A stretch of DNA of 64,000 bases from Streptomyces asoensis (GTDB lineage: Bacteria; Actinomycetota; Actinomycetes; Streptomycetales; Streptomycetaceae): positions 558,001 through 622,000 of the forward strand of contig NZ_BNEB01000002.1 of assembly GCF_016860545.1 (NCBI RefSeq), written 5' to 3'. The position numbers and the translations under genes were made by a program. Positions 1-9,613 of the stretch are shown one piece after another. Each line of letters begins with the position of its first letter. The first letter of the stretch is position 1. The notes beneath the pieces were generated by a model that worked only from the letters and a program-made list of their open reading frames with translations, was not told the origin of the DNA and did not search any database.

Positions 1-183
1 GGCCACGTCCGGGCACGCGATGGTGCCGGGGCTGGCGAGGGTCTGGGCGTTGGTGGCGCCGCTGCTCTTGGACTCCCCGGCGAGGGCGGAGTTGACGACC
101 ACCGCGCCGGTCAGAGCCAGCGCGGCGGCCGCGCCGATGACCACCACACGACGCTTGTTGTACTTAGGAAGAGCCCTGGACAT
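1..183 (-). CDS. Secreted protein, N-terminal part (cut by window edge)
   Basis: The first 61 residues of a minus-strand gene are visible. It starts with ATG at 183 and has a classical signal peptide: a basic segment (KYNKRR), a hydrophobic Ala/Val core and a likely cleavage site after SALA (about residue 36). The mature part begins with a Ser/Gly/Thr-rich stretch. The rest lies outside the window, so no enzymatic function can be assigned. It is divergent from argH, and the 211-nt spacer between them holds the argH promoter and ArgR box. That a gene is here is fairly certain. Its function is unknown. Confidence 0.75.
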   Translation of the reverse strand, partial: MSRALPKYNKRRVVVIGAAAALALTGAVVVNSALAGESKSSGATNAQTLASPGTIACPDVA

Positions 184-326
184 GCGGAAGCCTCACTTGG
201 GTCAGGAGTGGGTTGACAAACGCGGCGCCGGCGTTCAGTGGTGAGTACGGGAAAGCGGTTGCCGTTGTTCAAAGTCCTTTTGAAAACTTCTCGGAACCGG
301 GAACCGGGCGGCACCGGGACGCCGGA

Positions 327-362
327 TTGACGATTCATGCAGTGCCCTGCATAATCATGCAG
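327..362 (+). promoter_or_regulatory. argH promoter overlapped by an ARG box
   Basis: TTGACG (327-332) and CATAAT (350-355) are separated by exactly 17 bp, a good vegetative promoter. The ArgR-type half-sites ATGCA (337-341) and TGCAT (348-352) form an inverted pair inside the spacer and -10, and a further ATGCA lies at 357-361. The expected transcript start is near 362, giving a leader of about 33 nt. Actinobacterial ArgR represses arginine genes through such TGCAT-type boxes when arginine is present. Direct repression by promoter occlusion is inferred. Confidence 0.8.
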
Positions 363-382
363 GTCGGACAGTGCAGTCGTGA

Positions 383-1828
<1,446 letters not shown>

Positions 1829-1926
1829 GGCGACGGCCGGCATCCGGGTCCACGCGCGCGTGAAGCGCAGGCATCGCGGTTACGTTGGTCGGGAACTGTC
1901 AAGGAGCCGACCGAACGGAGCCCGGG

Positions 1927-2898
1927 ATGCCCTTCGCCCGCCTCGCCTCAGCGACGACCCCCACCTGCCACCTCGGCCTGGGTCTCGCCGCCGTCGGCCG
2001 CCCCGGCTACATCAACCTCGGCCGGGACCAGGACCTCGGGGCGGACCGCAGCGTCGAGGCGCTGCGCGCCCGCACCCATGAACTCCTGGACGCCGCCTAC
2101 GCCCAGGGCGTCCGCTACTTCGACGCGGCCCGCTCCTACGGCCGCTCCGAGGAGTTCCTCGCCGGCTGGCTGAAGGCCAGGCCCGACGCCGACGACGTCG
2201 TCGTGGGCAGCAAGTGGGGCTACACCTACACCGCCGACTGGACCACGGACGCCGAACGGCACGAGGTCAAGGACCACGGACTCGCGACCTACGAGCGCCA
2301 GCGTGCCGAGACGGCGGACCTGCTCGGCACCCGGCTGGACCTCTACCAGATCCACTCGGTGACGCCGGACAGCCCCGCCCTCACGGACAAGGAACTCCAC
2401 GCCAGGCTGGCCGAATCCGCGGCGCAGGGCCTCACCGTCGGATTCTCGACCAGCGGACCCGCGCAGGCCGACGCGATCCGGGCCGCCCTCGCCGTGACCG
2501 TCGACGGCGAACCCCTCTTCCGTACCGTCCAGTCGACGTACAACGCGCTGGAGCCGTCGGCGGGTCCCGCCCTCGCCGAGGCCCATGACGCGGGGCTCAC
2601 CGTGATCGTGAAGGAGGGCATGGCCAACGGCCGGCTCGCGCAGCCGCACGCGCCGGACGCCCTGAAAGCCGTGGCGGCCGAGACGTCCCTGGGGTGCGAC
2701 GCGGTCGCCCTCGCGCTGGTCCTGCGGCAGCCCTGGGCCGGAGTCGTCCTGTCGGGTGCGGCGACCGCGGGCCAGCTCGCCTCCAACCTGCACGCGGCGG
2801 TCGTGGACCTCGACGACGACCAGGTCGAGCGCCTGTCCGCACTGGCGGAGGAGCCGCGCGCGTACTGGGAGAAGCGCGCCACCCTGCCCTGGCACTGA
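1927..2898 (+). CDS. Aldo/keto reductase family oxidoreductase
   Basis: This 323-residue (alpha/beta)8 aldo/keto reductase has the catalytic tetrad in place: Asp66 (YFDAARSYGRSEE), Tyr71, Lys96 (VGSKWGYTY) and His143 (YQIHSV). The family reduces aldehydes and ketones, or oxidises alcohols, with NADPH. The substrate cannot be read from sequence. The ATG at 1927 is preferred over upstream in-frame starts because GGAG lies 7 nt before it and the resulting N-terminus begins at the expected first strand. It lies 98 nt downstream of argH on the same strand and could be partly co-transcribed, but no link to arginine metabolism is apparent. Confidence 0.85.
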   Translation: MPFARLASATTPTCHLGLGLAAVGRPGYINLGRDQDLGADRSVEALRARTHELLDAAYAQGVRYFDAARSYGRSEEFLAGWLKARPDADDVVVGSKWGYTYTADWTTDAERHEVKDHGLATYERQRAETADLLGTRLDLYQIHSVTPDSPALTDKELHARLAESAAQGLTVGFSTSGPAQADAIRAALAVTVDGEPLFRTVQSTYNALEPSAGPALAEAHDAGLTVIVKEGMANGRLAQPHAPDALKAVAAETSLGCDAVALALVLRQPWAGVVLSGAATAGQLASNLHAAVVDLDDDQVERLSALAEEPRAYWEKRATLPWH

Positions 2899-2936
2899 GG
2901 CGACACCCTCCGGTAGCGGTATCTGAGCCGCCCACG

Positions 2937-2974
2937 CCCCACGTGAGACATGAATGTCTCACGTGGGGTACCCT
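2937..2974 (+). promoter_or_regulatory. TetR autoregulatory operator and -10 element
   Basis: A perfect inverted repeat with 15-bp arms (CCCCACGTGAGACAT at 2937-2951 and its reverse complement at 2954-2968) and a 2-bp centre sits directly before the TetR gene. A GAGACA -35-like hexamer (2945-2950) lies within it, and a TACCCT -10 element (2969-2974) follows immediately. The palindrome therefore covers the whole core promoter. The likely transcript start is at or next to the ATG at 2981, making the gene leaderless. That the adjacent TetR protein binds here is inferred from the position. Confidence 0.75.
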
Positions 2975-2980
2975 TGTCTC

Positions 2981-3544
2981 ATGGCTGTCGATCGTGATCA
3001 CGTGCTGCGCGGTGCCGCGGCCCTGTTGACCCGCAAATCCACCGCGACGATGGACGAGGTCGCCAAGGCGGCCGGGATCAGCCGGGCCACCCTGCACCGT
3101 CACTTCGCCGGCCGCGACGCGCTCGTCCGCGCCCTGGAGAGCCTCGGCATCGAGGAGTGCGAGACCGCCCTGGACGCGGCGCGGCTGGACGAGGGTCCGG
3201 CGCCCGACGCCGTGCGCCGGCTCGTCCGGGAGATCGAACCGGCCGCGGGTCTGCTCGCCTTCCTCTACACCGAGAACCAGCTGTTCGAGGGCGAGGAGCA
3301 GAATCCGGGCTGGACCCGGATCGACGAGCGGATCGCCGCCCTGTTCCGGCGCGGGCAGCTCGACGGTGAGTTCCGCATCGACCTCACGCCCGCCTGGCTC
3401 ACCGAGGCCCTCTTCGGCCTGCTCGCCTCCGGCGCCTGGATGGTGCAGTGCGGCAGGGGCGCCCCCAAGGACTTCCCGCACATGATCGTCGAGCTGCTGC
3501 TCGGCGGCGCCCTGCGGCAGCCGCCCTCCGGGCCCCCCGCGTAG
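2981..3544 (+). CDS. TetR/AcrR family transcriptional regulator
   Basis: This 187-residue protein has an N-terminal TetR helix-turn-helix (about residues 22-47, with ATMDEVAKAAGISRATLHRH) followed by an all-alpha ligand-binding domain. The start at 2981 is chosen because the only upstream in-frame ATG lies inside the palindromic operator and because a -10 element 7 nt before 2981 predicts a leaderless mRNA; there is no Shine-Dalgarno sequence. The next gene downstream on the same strand encodes a multidrug-type exporter, so the protein probably represses itself and perhaps that exporter in response to an unknown ligand. Confidence 0.88.
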   Translation: MAVDRDHVLRGAAALLTRKSTATMDEVAKAAGISRATLHRHFAGRDALVRALESLGIEECETALDAARLDEGPAPDAVRRLVREIEPAAGLLAFLYTENQLFEGEEQNPGWTRIDERIAALFRRGQLDGEFRIDLTPAWLTEALFGLLASGAWMVQCGRGAPKDFPHMIVELLLGGALRQPPSGPPA

Positions 3545-3860
3545 CGGGACCCCGCCCGGCGGCCCGGTCGAGGCCCTCGTCGCGGCCCGCTCGACGGCAC
3601 CCCGCGGGGGAGCACGCCGCCCCCGCCCACCGCACTCCACGCCCCGGCGCTCCCGCGCCCCGGCACCCACGCACCCCGGCACTCCGGGCATCCCCACACC
3701 CGTATCCCGGCACCCACGCACCACAGCACTCCGGGCACCCCACCACCCACGTGGCCCGTCACTCCCCTCACCCACGTATCCCGGCACTTCCGCACCCCCC
3801 AGCACACACGCACCACGCGCTCGCACCCCCCGGCGCCGACGCACCACGGAGAGAGGAACC
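3545..3860 (+). other. Gene-free C/A-rich spacer between TetR and exporter
   Basis: These 316 nt contain degenerate short repeats built from CCCGGCACCCACGCACC-like and GGCACTCCGGGCA-like units, mainly at 3660-3800. The composition is strongly C-rich on the plus strand. No convincing coding frame, second copy of the TetR palindrome or strong promoter was seen. The exporter Shine-Dalgarno sequence (GAGAGAGGAA) lies at its end. Confidence 0.6.
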
Positions 3861-5384
3861 ATGACCAGCACCCTGCGGCCGGCGGCCACGACCGAGGCGG
3901 TGAAGCGCCCGGACCGCTGGCTCGCGCTCTCCGTCCTCGTGCTCGCCGTGCTGCTGGTGGCCGTCGACGCGACCGTCCTCGGTCTCGCGACCCCCTACAT
4001 CAGCGAGGACCTCGAACCCTCCGGCACCCAGCTCCTGTGGATCGGCGACGTCTACTCCTTCGTCATCGCCGGCCTGCTCGTCTCCATGGGCAGCCTCGGC
4101 GACCGCGTCGGGCGCAAGCGGATCCTGCTCGTCGGAGCCACCGCGTTCGGCCTGATATCGGTCCTGAACGCCTACGCGACGAGCCCGGGGATGATGATCG
4201 CCGCCAGGGCCCTGCTCGGCGTCGCCGGCGCGACCCTGATGCCCGCCACCCTCGCCCTGATCCGCAACCTCTTCCACGACCCGCGCGAACGCAGCCTGGC
4301 GGTGGGCATCTGGGGCGCGACGGCCTCCGCGGGCACCGCGGTCGGCCCCATCGTGGGCGGCTTCCTGCTCGGGCACTTCTGGTGGGGCTCGGTCTTCCTG
4401 ATCAACCTGCCCGTGATGGTCGTCCTGGTCGTGGTCGGCATCAGGACGCTCCCCGAGTCGCGCTCGCCGAAGCCCGGACCGTGGGACCTGCCCAGCGTGC
4501 TGCTCTCCCTGGTCGGCATGATCGGCGTCGTCTACGCCGTCAAGGAGGCCGCGTCGCACGGCTTCACCTGGGTGGCGCTCGCCACCGGCCTGCTGGGCGC
4601 GGCCGCGCTGTACGGCTTCGTCCGCCGCCAGCTGACCCTTCCGGCGCCCCTGCTGGACATGCGGCTGTTCCGCGACCGCGGCTTCAGCGGCGCGGTCCTG
4701 GCCGACCTGCTGACCATCCTCGGCCTGTCCGGCCTGGTGTTCTTCCTCTCCCAGTACCTGCAACTCGTCCAGGGCAGGCGGCCCTTCGAGGCCGGTCTGG
4801 CCGAACTGCCCGCCGCCGTCGGCGCGGTGGCGGCCGGCCTGATCGCGGGTCGGGCGGCCCGCCGCTTCTCGGTACGGGCCGTGGTCTGCGGCGGTCTCGC
4901 GGCGATCGGTCTGGCGCTGGCCTTCCTCACCACGATCGGCCGGTCCACCGGGTACCCCCTGCTGGGGACCGCGCTGCTGGTGGTCGGCGTGGGCGCCGGC
5001 CTCTCCTTCACGGTGACCTCGGACGTCATCCTGAGCTCCGTGCCGAAGGACCAGGCGGGCGCCGCGTCGGCGGTCTCCGAGACGGCGTACGAACTGGGCG
5101 CGGCCCTGGGCATCGCCGTACTCGGCTCGATCGTGACGGGTGTCTACCGCGACTTCACCGGCCCCGCGGGCACTCCCGCGAGCGCCCACGAGTCACTCGG
5201 CGGCGCGGTGGAGGCGGCCGGCCACCTGCCGGCGTCCACGGCCGCGGAGATGCTGTCGTCGGCCCGCGAGGCGTTCGTCGACGGCCTGGGCACGGCGGTC
5301 GGAGTGGGCGCGGCGGTGCTCCTGGCGACGGCGGCGGCCGCCTGGTTCCTGCTCAGGGGGCAGCGGCTGGACCACTCCGGGTAG
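3861..5384 (+). CDS. MFS drug exporter, DHA2 (14-TM) family
   Basis: This 507-residue polytopic membrane protein is of the length typical for 14-helix drug:H+ antiporters of the QacA/SmvA/EmrB type. TM1 carries the characteristic Asp36 (VAVDATVLGLATP), and the loop 2-3 motif A is seen as GSLGDRVGRKR (residues 78-88). A PIVGGFLLGHFWW segment corresponds to the antiporter motif C region. It presumably exports a hydrophobic or cationic compound using the proton gradient. A strong ribosome site, GAGAGAGGAACC, precedes the ATG. Neighbouring TetR makes ligand-induced expression plausible. The substrate is unknown. Confidence 0.9.
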   Translation: MTSTLRPAATTEAVKRPDRWLALSVLVLAVLLVAVDATVLGLATPYISEDLEPSGTQLLWIGDVYSFVIAGLLVSMGSLGDRVGRKRILLVGATAFGLISVLNAYATSPGMMIAARALLGVAGATLMPATLALIRNLFHDPRERSLAVGIWGATASAGTAVGPIVGGFLLGHFWWGSVFLINLPVMVVLVVVGIRTLPESRSPKPGPWDLPSVLLSLVGMIGVVYAVKEAASHGFTWVALATGLLGAAALYGFVRRQLTLPAPLLDMRLFRDRGFSGAVLADLLTILGLSGLVFFLSQYLQLVQGRRPFEAGLAELPAAVGAVAAGLIAGRAARRFSVRAVVCGGLAAIGLALAFLTTIGRSTGYPLLGTALLVVGVGAGLSFTVTSDVILSSVPKDQAGAASAVSETAYELGAALGIAVLGSIVTGVYRDFTGPAGTPASAHESLGGAVEAAGHLPASTAAEMLSSAREAFVDGLGTAVGVGAAVLLATAAAAWFLLRGQRLDHSG

Positions 5385-5469
5385 GCGCACCCGCCCCCAC
5401 AGGGGGACAGCCGCAGGTCGGCCGCACGGGCGGCACGGGCGCGAGGTGTCCCGCAGGTCGACCGAAGGG

Positions 5470-6141
5470 CTACGCGGCCTTCGCCTTCGTGGCGTACATG
5501 TCGACGTACTCCTGGCCCGACAGCCGCATGACCTCGGTCATCACCGAGTCGGTCACGGCCCGCAGCACATAGCGGTCCCGGTCCATCCCCTCGTACCGGG
5601 AGAACTCCATCGCCTCGCCGAACCGGACGGTGACCCGCCCGGGCCGGGGCATGCCCGCACCGCCGGGCTGGAGCTTGTCCGTGCCGATCATCGCGAAGGG
5701 GACGACCGGCGCACCGGTCATCAGCGTCAGCCGGGCGATGCCGGTGCGGCCCCGGTACAGCCGGCCGTCGGGGGAGCGCGTGCCCTCGGGGTAGATCCCG
5801 AAGACCTTCCCCTCCTCCAGGACCCGGCGACCGGTCATCAGCGCCGCCACACCGCCCCGGCCGCCGTCGCGGTCGACCGGGATCATGCCGACCCCGGTGA
5901 AGAACCAGGCCATGAGCCGGCCCTTGAGGCTCTTGCCGGTGACGTACTCGTCCTTGCCGATGAAGAACACCTGCCGGTCGCACACGAGCGGCAGGATCAT
6001 CGAGTCGATGAACGTGAGGTGGTTGCCGGCCAGGATGACGGGGCCGTCGCCGGGGATGTGCTCCGCGCCCTCGACCCGAGGGCGGAACATCAGGCGCATG
6101 ACCGGGCCGAGCACTGCCTTGATGAGCACGAAGCGGGACAA
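5470..6141 (-). CDS. Lysophospholipid acyltransferase (PlsC family)
   Basis: This 223-residue protein has the PlsC/AGPAT motifs: NHLTFID (His41 and Asp46, the catalytic HX4D) and YPEGTRS (motif III, phosphate binding). Such enzymes move an acyl chain to the sn-2 position of lysophosphatidate at the inner membrane. The TTG at 6141 is chosen because GGAGGG lies just upstream at the right spacing. Longer versions starting upstream would add about 27 residues without family features. The gene converges on the MFS exporter. Substrate could be lysophosphatidate or another acyl acceptor. Confidence 0.88.
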   Translation of the reverse strand: MSRFVLIKAVLGPVMRLMFRPRVEGAEHIPGDGPVILAGNHLTFIDSMILPLVCDRQVFFIGKDEYVTGKSLKGRLMAWFFTGVGMIPVDRDGGRGGVAALMTGRRVLEEGKVFGIYPEGTRSPDGRLYRGRTGIARLTLMTGAPVVPFAMIGTDKLQPGGAGMPRPGRVTVRFGEAMEFSRYEGMDRDRYVLRAVTDSVMTEVMRLSGQEYVDMYATKAKAA

Positions 6142-6512
6142 CGAGCCCTCCGATGTCAAGGGAAAACGGTATGAGTCTGTGCAGGTGAGGACGATACTCG
6201 CGGGCCCGGGGGTGACGCACATCGGGTCACCCAGGTCTTACGTACTGTTGACGTACGTTTACCTGTGCGGGCGTATCGCCGCCGCCGCGGAACACGGCCG
6301 GAACACGATCGGCGGCGGTGTCGCTCGTGTCCTGCGACGACCGGCTTCCCCGGTCGGCCCCACCCAATCAGCCGAGTCCGACGACCCGTCACATGTGCGT
6401 ACGGTACAAGCCATCCGGCGTCCCCCGCGTGTTGGCGCCGAGGTCTCCCGACGGTCATGTCCACGCCCCTACGATCGGCGCGCACGGACGAGCCGACGGC
6501 AGGAGGCCCCAC
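6142..6512. promoter_or_regulatory. Divergent promoter region with ACGTAC palindrome
   Basis: This 371-nt spacer separates the acyltransferase and glycerophosphodiesterase genes. An inverted repeat, ACGTAC at 6240-6245 and GTACGT at 6253-6258, flanks a TTGACG hexamer (6248-6253) that could serve as a -35. No matching -10 is convincing. No PHO-box-like GTTCACC direct repeats were found, although glycerophosphodiesterases in Streptomyces are often phosphate-regulated. The Shine-Dalgarno sequence AGGAGG of the next gene is at 6501-6506. I see no coding frame here. Confidence 0.4.
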
Positions 6513-7694
6513 ATGGGAACGCAGGGCACGCAGGAGTCGAACCAGCAGACGGGCGCGGGCGGCACCGGACGGCGGGCGCTCCTCGGCGCCGCCGTGCTCG
6601 GTGCCACCGGGTCGGTCCTCGGACTGGCGGGCACGGCGAACGCCGCCGAGCGGTCCCGTTCCGGCAAGGGCCTCGGGAGTCTGCCGGTGCCGACGATCAT
6701 CGGCCACCGCGGGGCCAGCGGCTACCGTCCGGAGCACACCCTCGGCTCGTACCAGCTCGCCCTCGACCTCGGCGCCGACATCGTCGAGGCGGGGGACCTC
6801 GTCCCCACCCGGGACGGCCACCTGGTCTGCCGTCACGAGCCGGAGATAGGCGGCACGACGGACGTCGCCTCCCGTCCGGAGTTCGCGGGCCGCCGGACCA
6901 CGAAGGTGCTCGACGGCGTCTCCACGACCGGTTGGTTCACCGAGGACTTCACCCTCGCCGAGCTGAAGACCCTGCGCGCCGTCGAGCGCATCCCGGCCAA
7001 CCGCCCGCACAACACGCTCTACGACGGCCGCTGGGAGATCCCCACCTTCGAGGAAGTCCTGAAGTGGCAGGACGAGCAGACCCGCAAGCGCGGCAAGCAG
7101 GTCTGGATCTACCCCGAGACCAAGCACCCCACGTACTTCCGCAAGCTGGGCCTGGGCCTGGAGGAACGGGTCGCCAAGCTGCTGCACAAGCACGGCAAGG
7201 ACCGGAAGAACTCGCCGGTCGTCCTTCAGTCCTTCGAGCCGAGCAGCATCCAGCGCCTGAACAAGCTCGTCGACAACCCCCTCGTCGTACTGCTGTCCGG
7301 CGCGGCCACGCGCCCCTGGGACTTCGTCGAGGCGGGCGACCCGCGCACCGTCGCCGACCTGATCACGCGGGCCGGCCTCCGGGAGATCGCGGGCTACGCC
7401 CAGGGCATCGGCCCCACCCTCGACCTGGTGATCCCCAAGGACGCGGCGGGCAACCTCACCACCCCGACCACCCTGGTGAAGGACGCCCACGCGGTCGGTC
7501 TCATCCTGCACCCGTACACCATGCGCAACGAGAACCCCTTCCTGCCCGCGAACTTCCGCAAGGGGACGGACGCGGACGCCTACGGCGACTCCTTCGGCGC
7601 GTTCCGCACCTACTTCGCGACCGGTATCGACGGTGTGTTCACGGACAACCCGGACACCGGACTGCTGGCCCGCGCGGACTTCGTCAACGGCTGA
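6513..7694 (+). CDS. glpQ: Tat-exported glycerophosphodiester phosphodiesterase
   Basis: This 393-residue secreted enzyme hydrolyses glycerophosphodiesters to glycerol-3-phosphate and an alcohol. A twin-arginine signal (GRRALLGAAVLG, Arg20-Arg21) ends at a likely ANA cleavage site near residue 44. The GDPD domain starts with IIGHRGASGYRPEHT (catalytic His65, Arg66, Glu74) and continues to His108. The usual metal-ligand pair E-x-D is E-A-G-D here (Glu92, Asp95), one residue longer than the common form. AGGAGG at 6501-6506 fixes the start. Together with an acyltransferase next door it fits phospholipid turnover and phosphate scavenging, but co-regulation is not shown. Confidence 0.92.
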   Translation: MGTQGTQESNQQTGAGGTGRRALLGAAVLGATGSVLGLAGTANAAERSRSGKGLGSLPVPTIIGHRGASGYRPEHTLGSYQLALDLGADIVEAGDLVPTRDGHLVCRHEPEIGGTTDVASRPEFAGRRTTKVLDGVSTTGWFTEDFTLAELKTLRAVERIPANRPHNTLYDGRWEIPTFEEVLKWQDEQTRKRGKQVWIYPETKHPTYFRKLGLGLEERVAKLLHKHGKDRKNSPVVLQSFEPSSIQRLNKLVDNPLVVLLSGAATRPWDFVEAGDPRTVADLITRAGLREIAGYAQGIGPTLDLVIPKDAAGNLTTPTTLVKDAHAVGLILHPYTMRNENPFLPANFRKGTDADAYGDSFGAFRTYFATGIDGVFTDNPDTGLLARADFVNG

Positions 7695-7761
7695 GTCCCC
7701 GTTGGAGTGACAGTCGGCCGCCCGTGCAACCGCCGGCCCGGGCGGCCGCATCGTCCGGCAC

Positions 7762-8268
7762 ATGACGCACGACCTGCTCACCACCCTGCGCCCGCTCCTC
7801 GCCGCGGAGGCCTCGGCCGAGGCCCACGCCACCGGTACCGAACCCGGCGACCTGGAACAGGCGGTCTGGCTCCGTCTGCTGGAGCGGCTCGCCGGCGACG
7901 GACCGCCCTCCGACCCGCCCGCGTGGCTGCGCAGGGCCGTGCGCGCCGAGGCCCGCCGCACCCGCCGTACGACCCGCCGTGAGCGGCCCTACGACGGCGA
8001 CCCCGCCGACGACACCGACCGCGGCCCCGAGCAACTCGCCCTCGCCGCCGCCCGGCACCGGGCCCTGCGCGAGGCGGTGCACCGGCTGCCCGGCCGCTGC
8101 TCCGGTCTGCTCCAGGCGCTCCTCTCGCCGAGGGACCTCACCTACCGCGAGATCGCGGGCGAGTTGGGTATCTCACAGGGCAGTCTCGGACCGGAACGTT
8201 CCAGATGTCTGGGATGTCTGCGGCGTTTGCTGGCCCCGGAGGTTGCGGCCCGCGAAGTGCGGGGATAG
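7762..8268 (+). CDS. Sigma-70-like protein (ECF type, divergent)
   Basis: This 168-residue protein resembles a short ECF sigma factor. Region 4-like sequence is clear (about residues 105-160: REAVHRLPGRCSGLLQALL, then LTYREIAGELGISQGSLG as the helix-turn-helix). The region 2 part (LEQAVWLRLLERL) is weak and shortened, and the linker is Arg-rich. No anti-sigma gene is adjacent. It could be a genuine sigma factor with relaxed region 2 or a DNA-binding relative without sigma activity. It lies 67 nt after glpQ on the same strand. Function is unknown beyond the family. Confidence 0.75.
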   Translation: MTHDLLTTLRPLLAAEASAEAHATGTEPGDLEQAVWLRLLERLAGDGPPSDPPAWLRRAVRAEARRTRRTTRRERPYDGDPADDTDRGPEQLALAAARHRALREAVHRLPGRCSGLLQALLSPRDLTYREIAGELGISQGSLGPERSRCLGCLRRLLAPEVAAREVRG

Positions 8269-8313
8269 GAGTGAGGGACCACAGGCGATCAGGTGAGCGG
8301 GAGGCGTGCGCAC

Positions 8314-8811
8314 ATGGGCATGAGCGTGACCATCTCGGTGGCGACCGAGCAGGATGCCGAGCAGATCTTCAGATTGCAGTACCTGTGCTTCCAGAGTGAA
8401 GCCGCGCTGTACGCCAACTACCGCATCGCCCCGCTCGTCCAGAGCCTCGACTCGGTCCGGCAGGAACTCGCGACGGACTGCGTCTACGTGGCCCGGCTCG
8501 GCGACGAGGTGGTCGGCTCGGTACGGGGCAACCTCACCGAGGACGGCGCCGCCGCCATCGGCAAGCTCTGTGTCCACCCGCGCCTGCAAGGTCACGGCAT
8601 CGGAGCGCGGCTGCTGCGCGCCGCCGAGGCGGCGCTGGCCGAGGAGCGCGGCGCCAAGAAGTTCCGCCTGTTCACCGGCCACCGCAGCGAGGGCAACCTC
8701 CGCCTCTACCGCCGCGTCGGCTACGAGACGGTCGGCACCTCCCAGGGCGCGGACGGCGTGCCCATGATCGTCCTGGAGAAGCCGGCCGGGGAGTACGCGG
8801 CCACCGCGTGA
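8314..8811 (+). CDS. GNAT family N-acetyltransferase
   Basis: This 165-residue single-domain GNAT protein has a clear acetyl-CoA binding motif A around residues 88-104 (VHPRLQGHGIGARLL, the R/Q-x-x-G-x-G/A pattern) and a C-terminal Tyr in the RLYRRVGYE segment, where the general acid usually lies. It transfers an acetyl group from acetyl-CoA to an unknown amine. The ATG at 8314 follows CGGGAGG at 8298-8304. A second in-frame ATG two codons later is possible. It converges on a small membrane protein gene and has no informative partner. Confidence 0.87.
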   Translation: MGMSVTISVATEQDAEQIFRLQYLCFQSEAALYANYRIAPLVQSLDSVRQELATDCVYVARLGDEVVGSVRGNLTEDGAAAIGKLCVHPRLQGHGIGARLLRAAEAALAEERGAKKFRLFTGHRSEGNLRLYRRVGYETVGTSQGADGVPMIVLEKPAGEYAATA

Positions 8812-8835
8812 CGCCCCCCGTCGGCGCCCCGGCCC

Positions 8836-9252
8836 CTAGGCCGTCGCCGTGCGGGACCTGCGCAGCCAGTACAGGGCCGACAGCGGCAGCAGCACCGGGA
8901 TGAACACGTAGCCCATGCCGTACTGCGACCACACCGTGGAGTCAGGGAAGGCCGACGGCTCCACCAGGGTCCAGGTGCCCACGACGAGCACGCCCGCCAG
9001 TTCGGCGGCGCAGCACACCTGCGCCGCCCTGCGGGCCTTCTCGCCGCCCCGCACCAGCGAGTACGTGATGAAGCCGTACACCACGCCCGCCACCGCCGAC
9101 AGCGTGTACGCCAGCGGCGCCCGGTCGAACTCGGTCGCGATCTGGTACGCCGACCGCGACACGGCCCCGACCACCATCACGCCGTAGAACCACACCAGCA
9201 GGATCCCGGGCCCGCTGATGAGCCGGTCCGGCTTGCCCTCCACCGATGTCAT
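8836..9252 (-). CDS. Small integral membrane protein
   Basis: This 138-residue protein has about four predicted membrane helices (segments around ILLVWFYGVMVVGAV, LAYTLSAVAGVVYGFI, LAGVLVVGTWTLV and GMGYVFIPVLLPLSALYWL). The C-terminus is basic (RRSRTA). No catalytic motif is visible and I do not recognise a named family. Its start lies one base after the stop of the preceding minus-strand membrane gene, so the two are almost certainly translated from one message and may act together. Confidence 0.8.
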   Translation of the reverse strand: MTSVEGKPDRLISGPGILLVWFYGVMVVGAVSRSAYQIATEFDRAPLAYTLSAVAGVVYGFITYSLVRGGEKARRAAQVCCAAELAGVLVVGTWTLVEPSAFPDSTVWSQYGMGYVFIPVLLPLSALYWLRRSRTATA

Positions 9253-9253
9253 C

Positions 9254-9613
9254 TCAGCTTCCCCAGATGTCGAAGAGACGGACTTCGAGCACGGCGAGCA
9301 CCACACCGCCCGCGGCGGCCGTCACCGAACCCCAGCGGGACCGCTCGGACAGCGACATGATCCCCGCCGCGGGGATGCACGCGAACGCCCCCAGCAGATA
9401 GGCCACGAAGATCGTCGTGCCCTGCTCCGGCTTCTCGCCCCGCGTCAGCTGCACGATCCCGACCACCAGCTGGATCAGGGTCAGCAGGAAGACCACGGCC
9501 ATCCCGATGAAGTGCCAGTCCTTCGTCGGCTGGTCGCGGTAGGCGGCCCAGCCGCACCAGGCGGCCAGCAGCAACGCGGCGACGCCGGTCACCAGCGTCA
9601 GGGCATCAAGCAT
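9254..9613 (-). CDS. Small integral membrane protein, paired with next gene
   Basis: This 119-residue protein has about four hydrophobic segments (ALTLVTGVAALLLAAWCG, FIGMAVVFLLTLIQLVVGIV, IFVAYLLGAFACIPAAGI and AAGGVVLAVLEVRLF). No known motif was recognised. It is the upstream member of a two-gene minus-strand operon with the 138-residue membrane protein, separated by a single base. The pairing suggests a two-subunit membrane complex. Function unknown. Confidence 0.8.
   Translation of the reverse strand: MLDALTLVTGVAALLLAAWCGWAAYRDQPTKDWHFIGMAVVFLLTLIQLVVGIVQLTRGEKPEQGTTIFVAYLLGAFACIPAAGIMSLSERSRWGSVTAAAGGVVLAVLEVRLFDIWGS

Noticed and set aside
3448..3864. Plus-strand frame of 138 codons between the TetR and exporter genes
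   Set aside because: It starts inside the TetR gene in another frame and is an Ala/Pro/His-rich product of low-complexity DNA.
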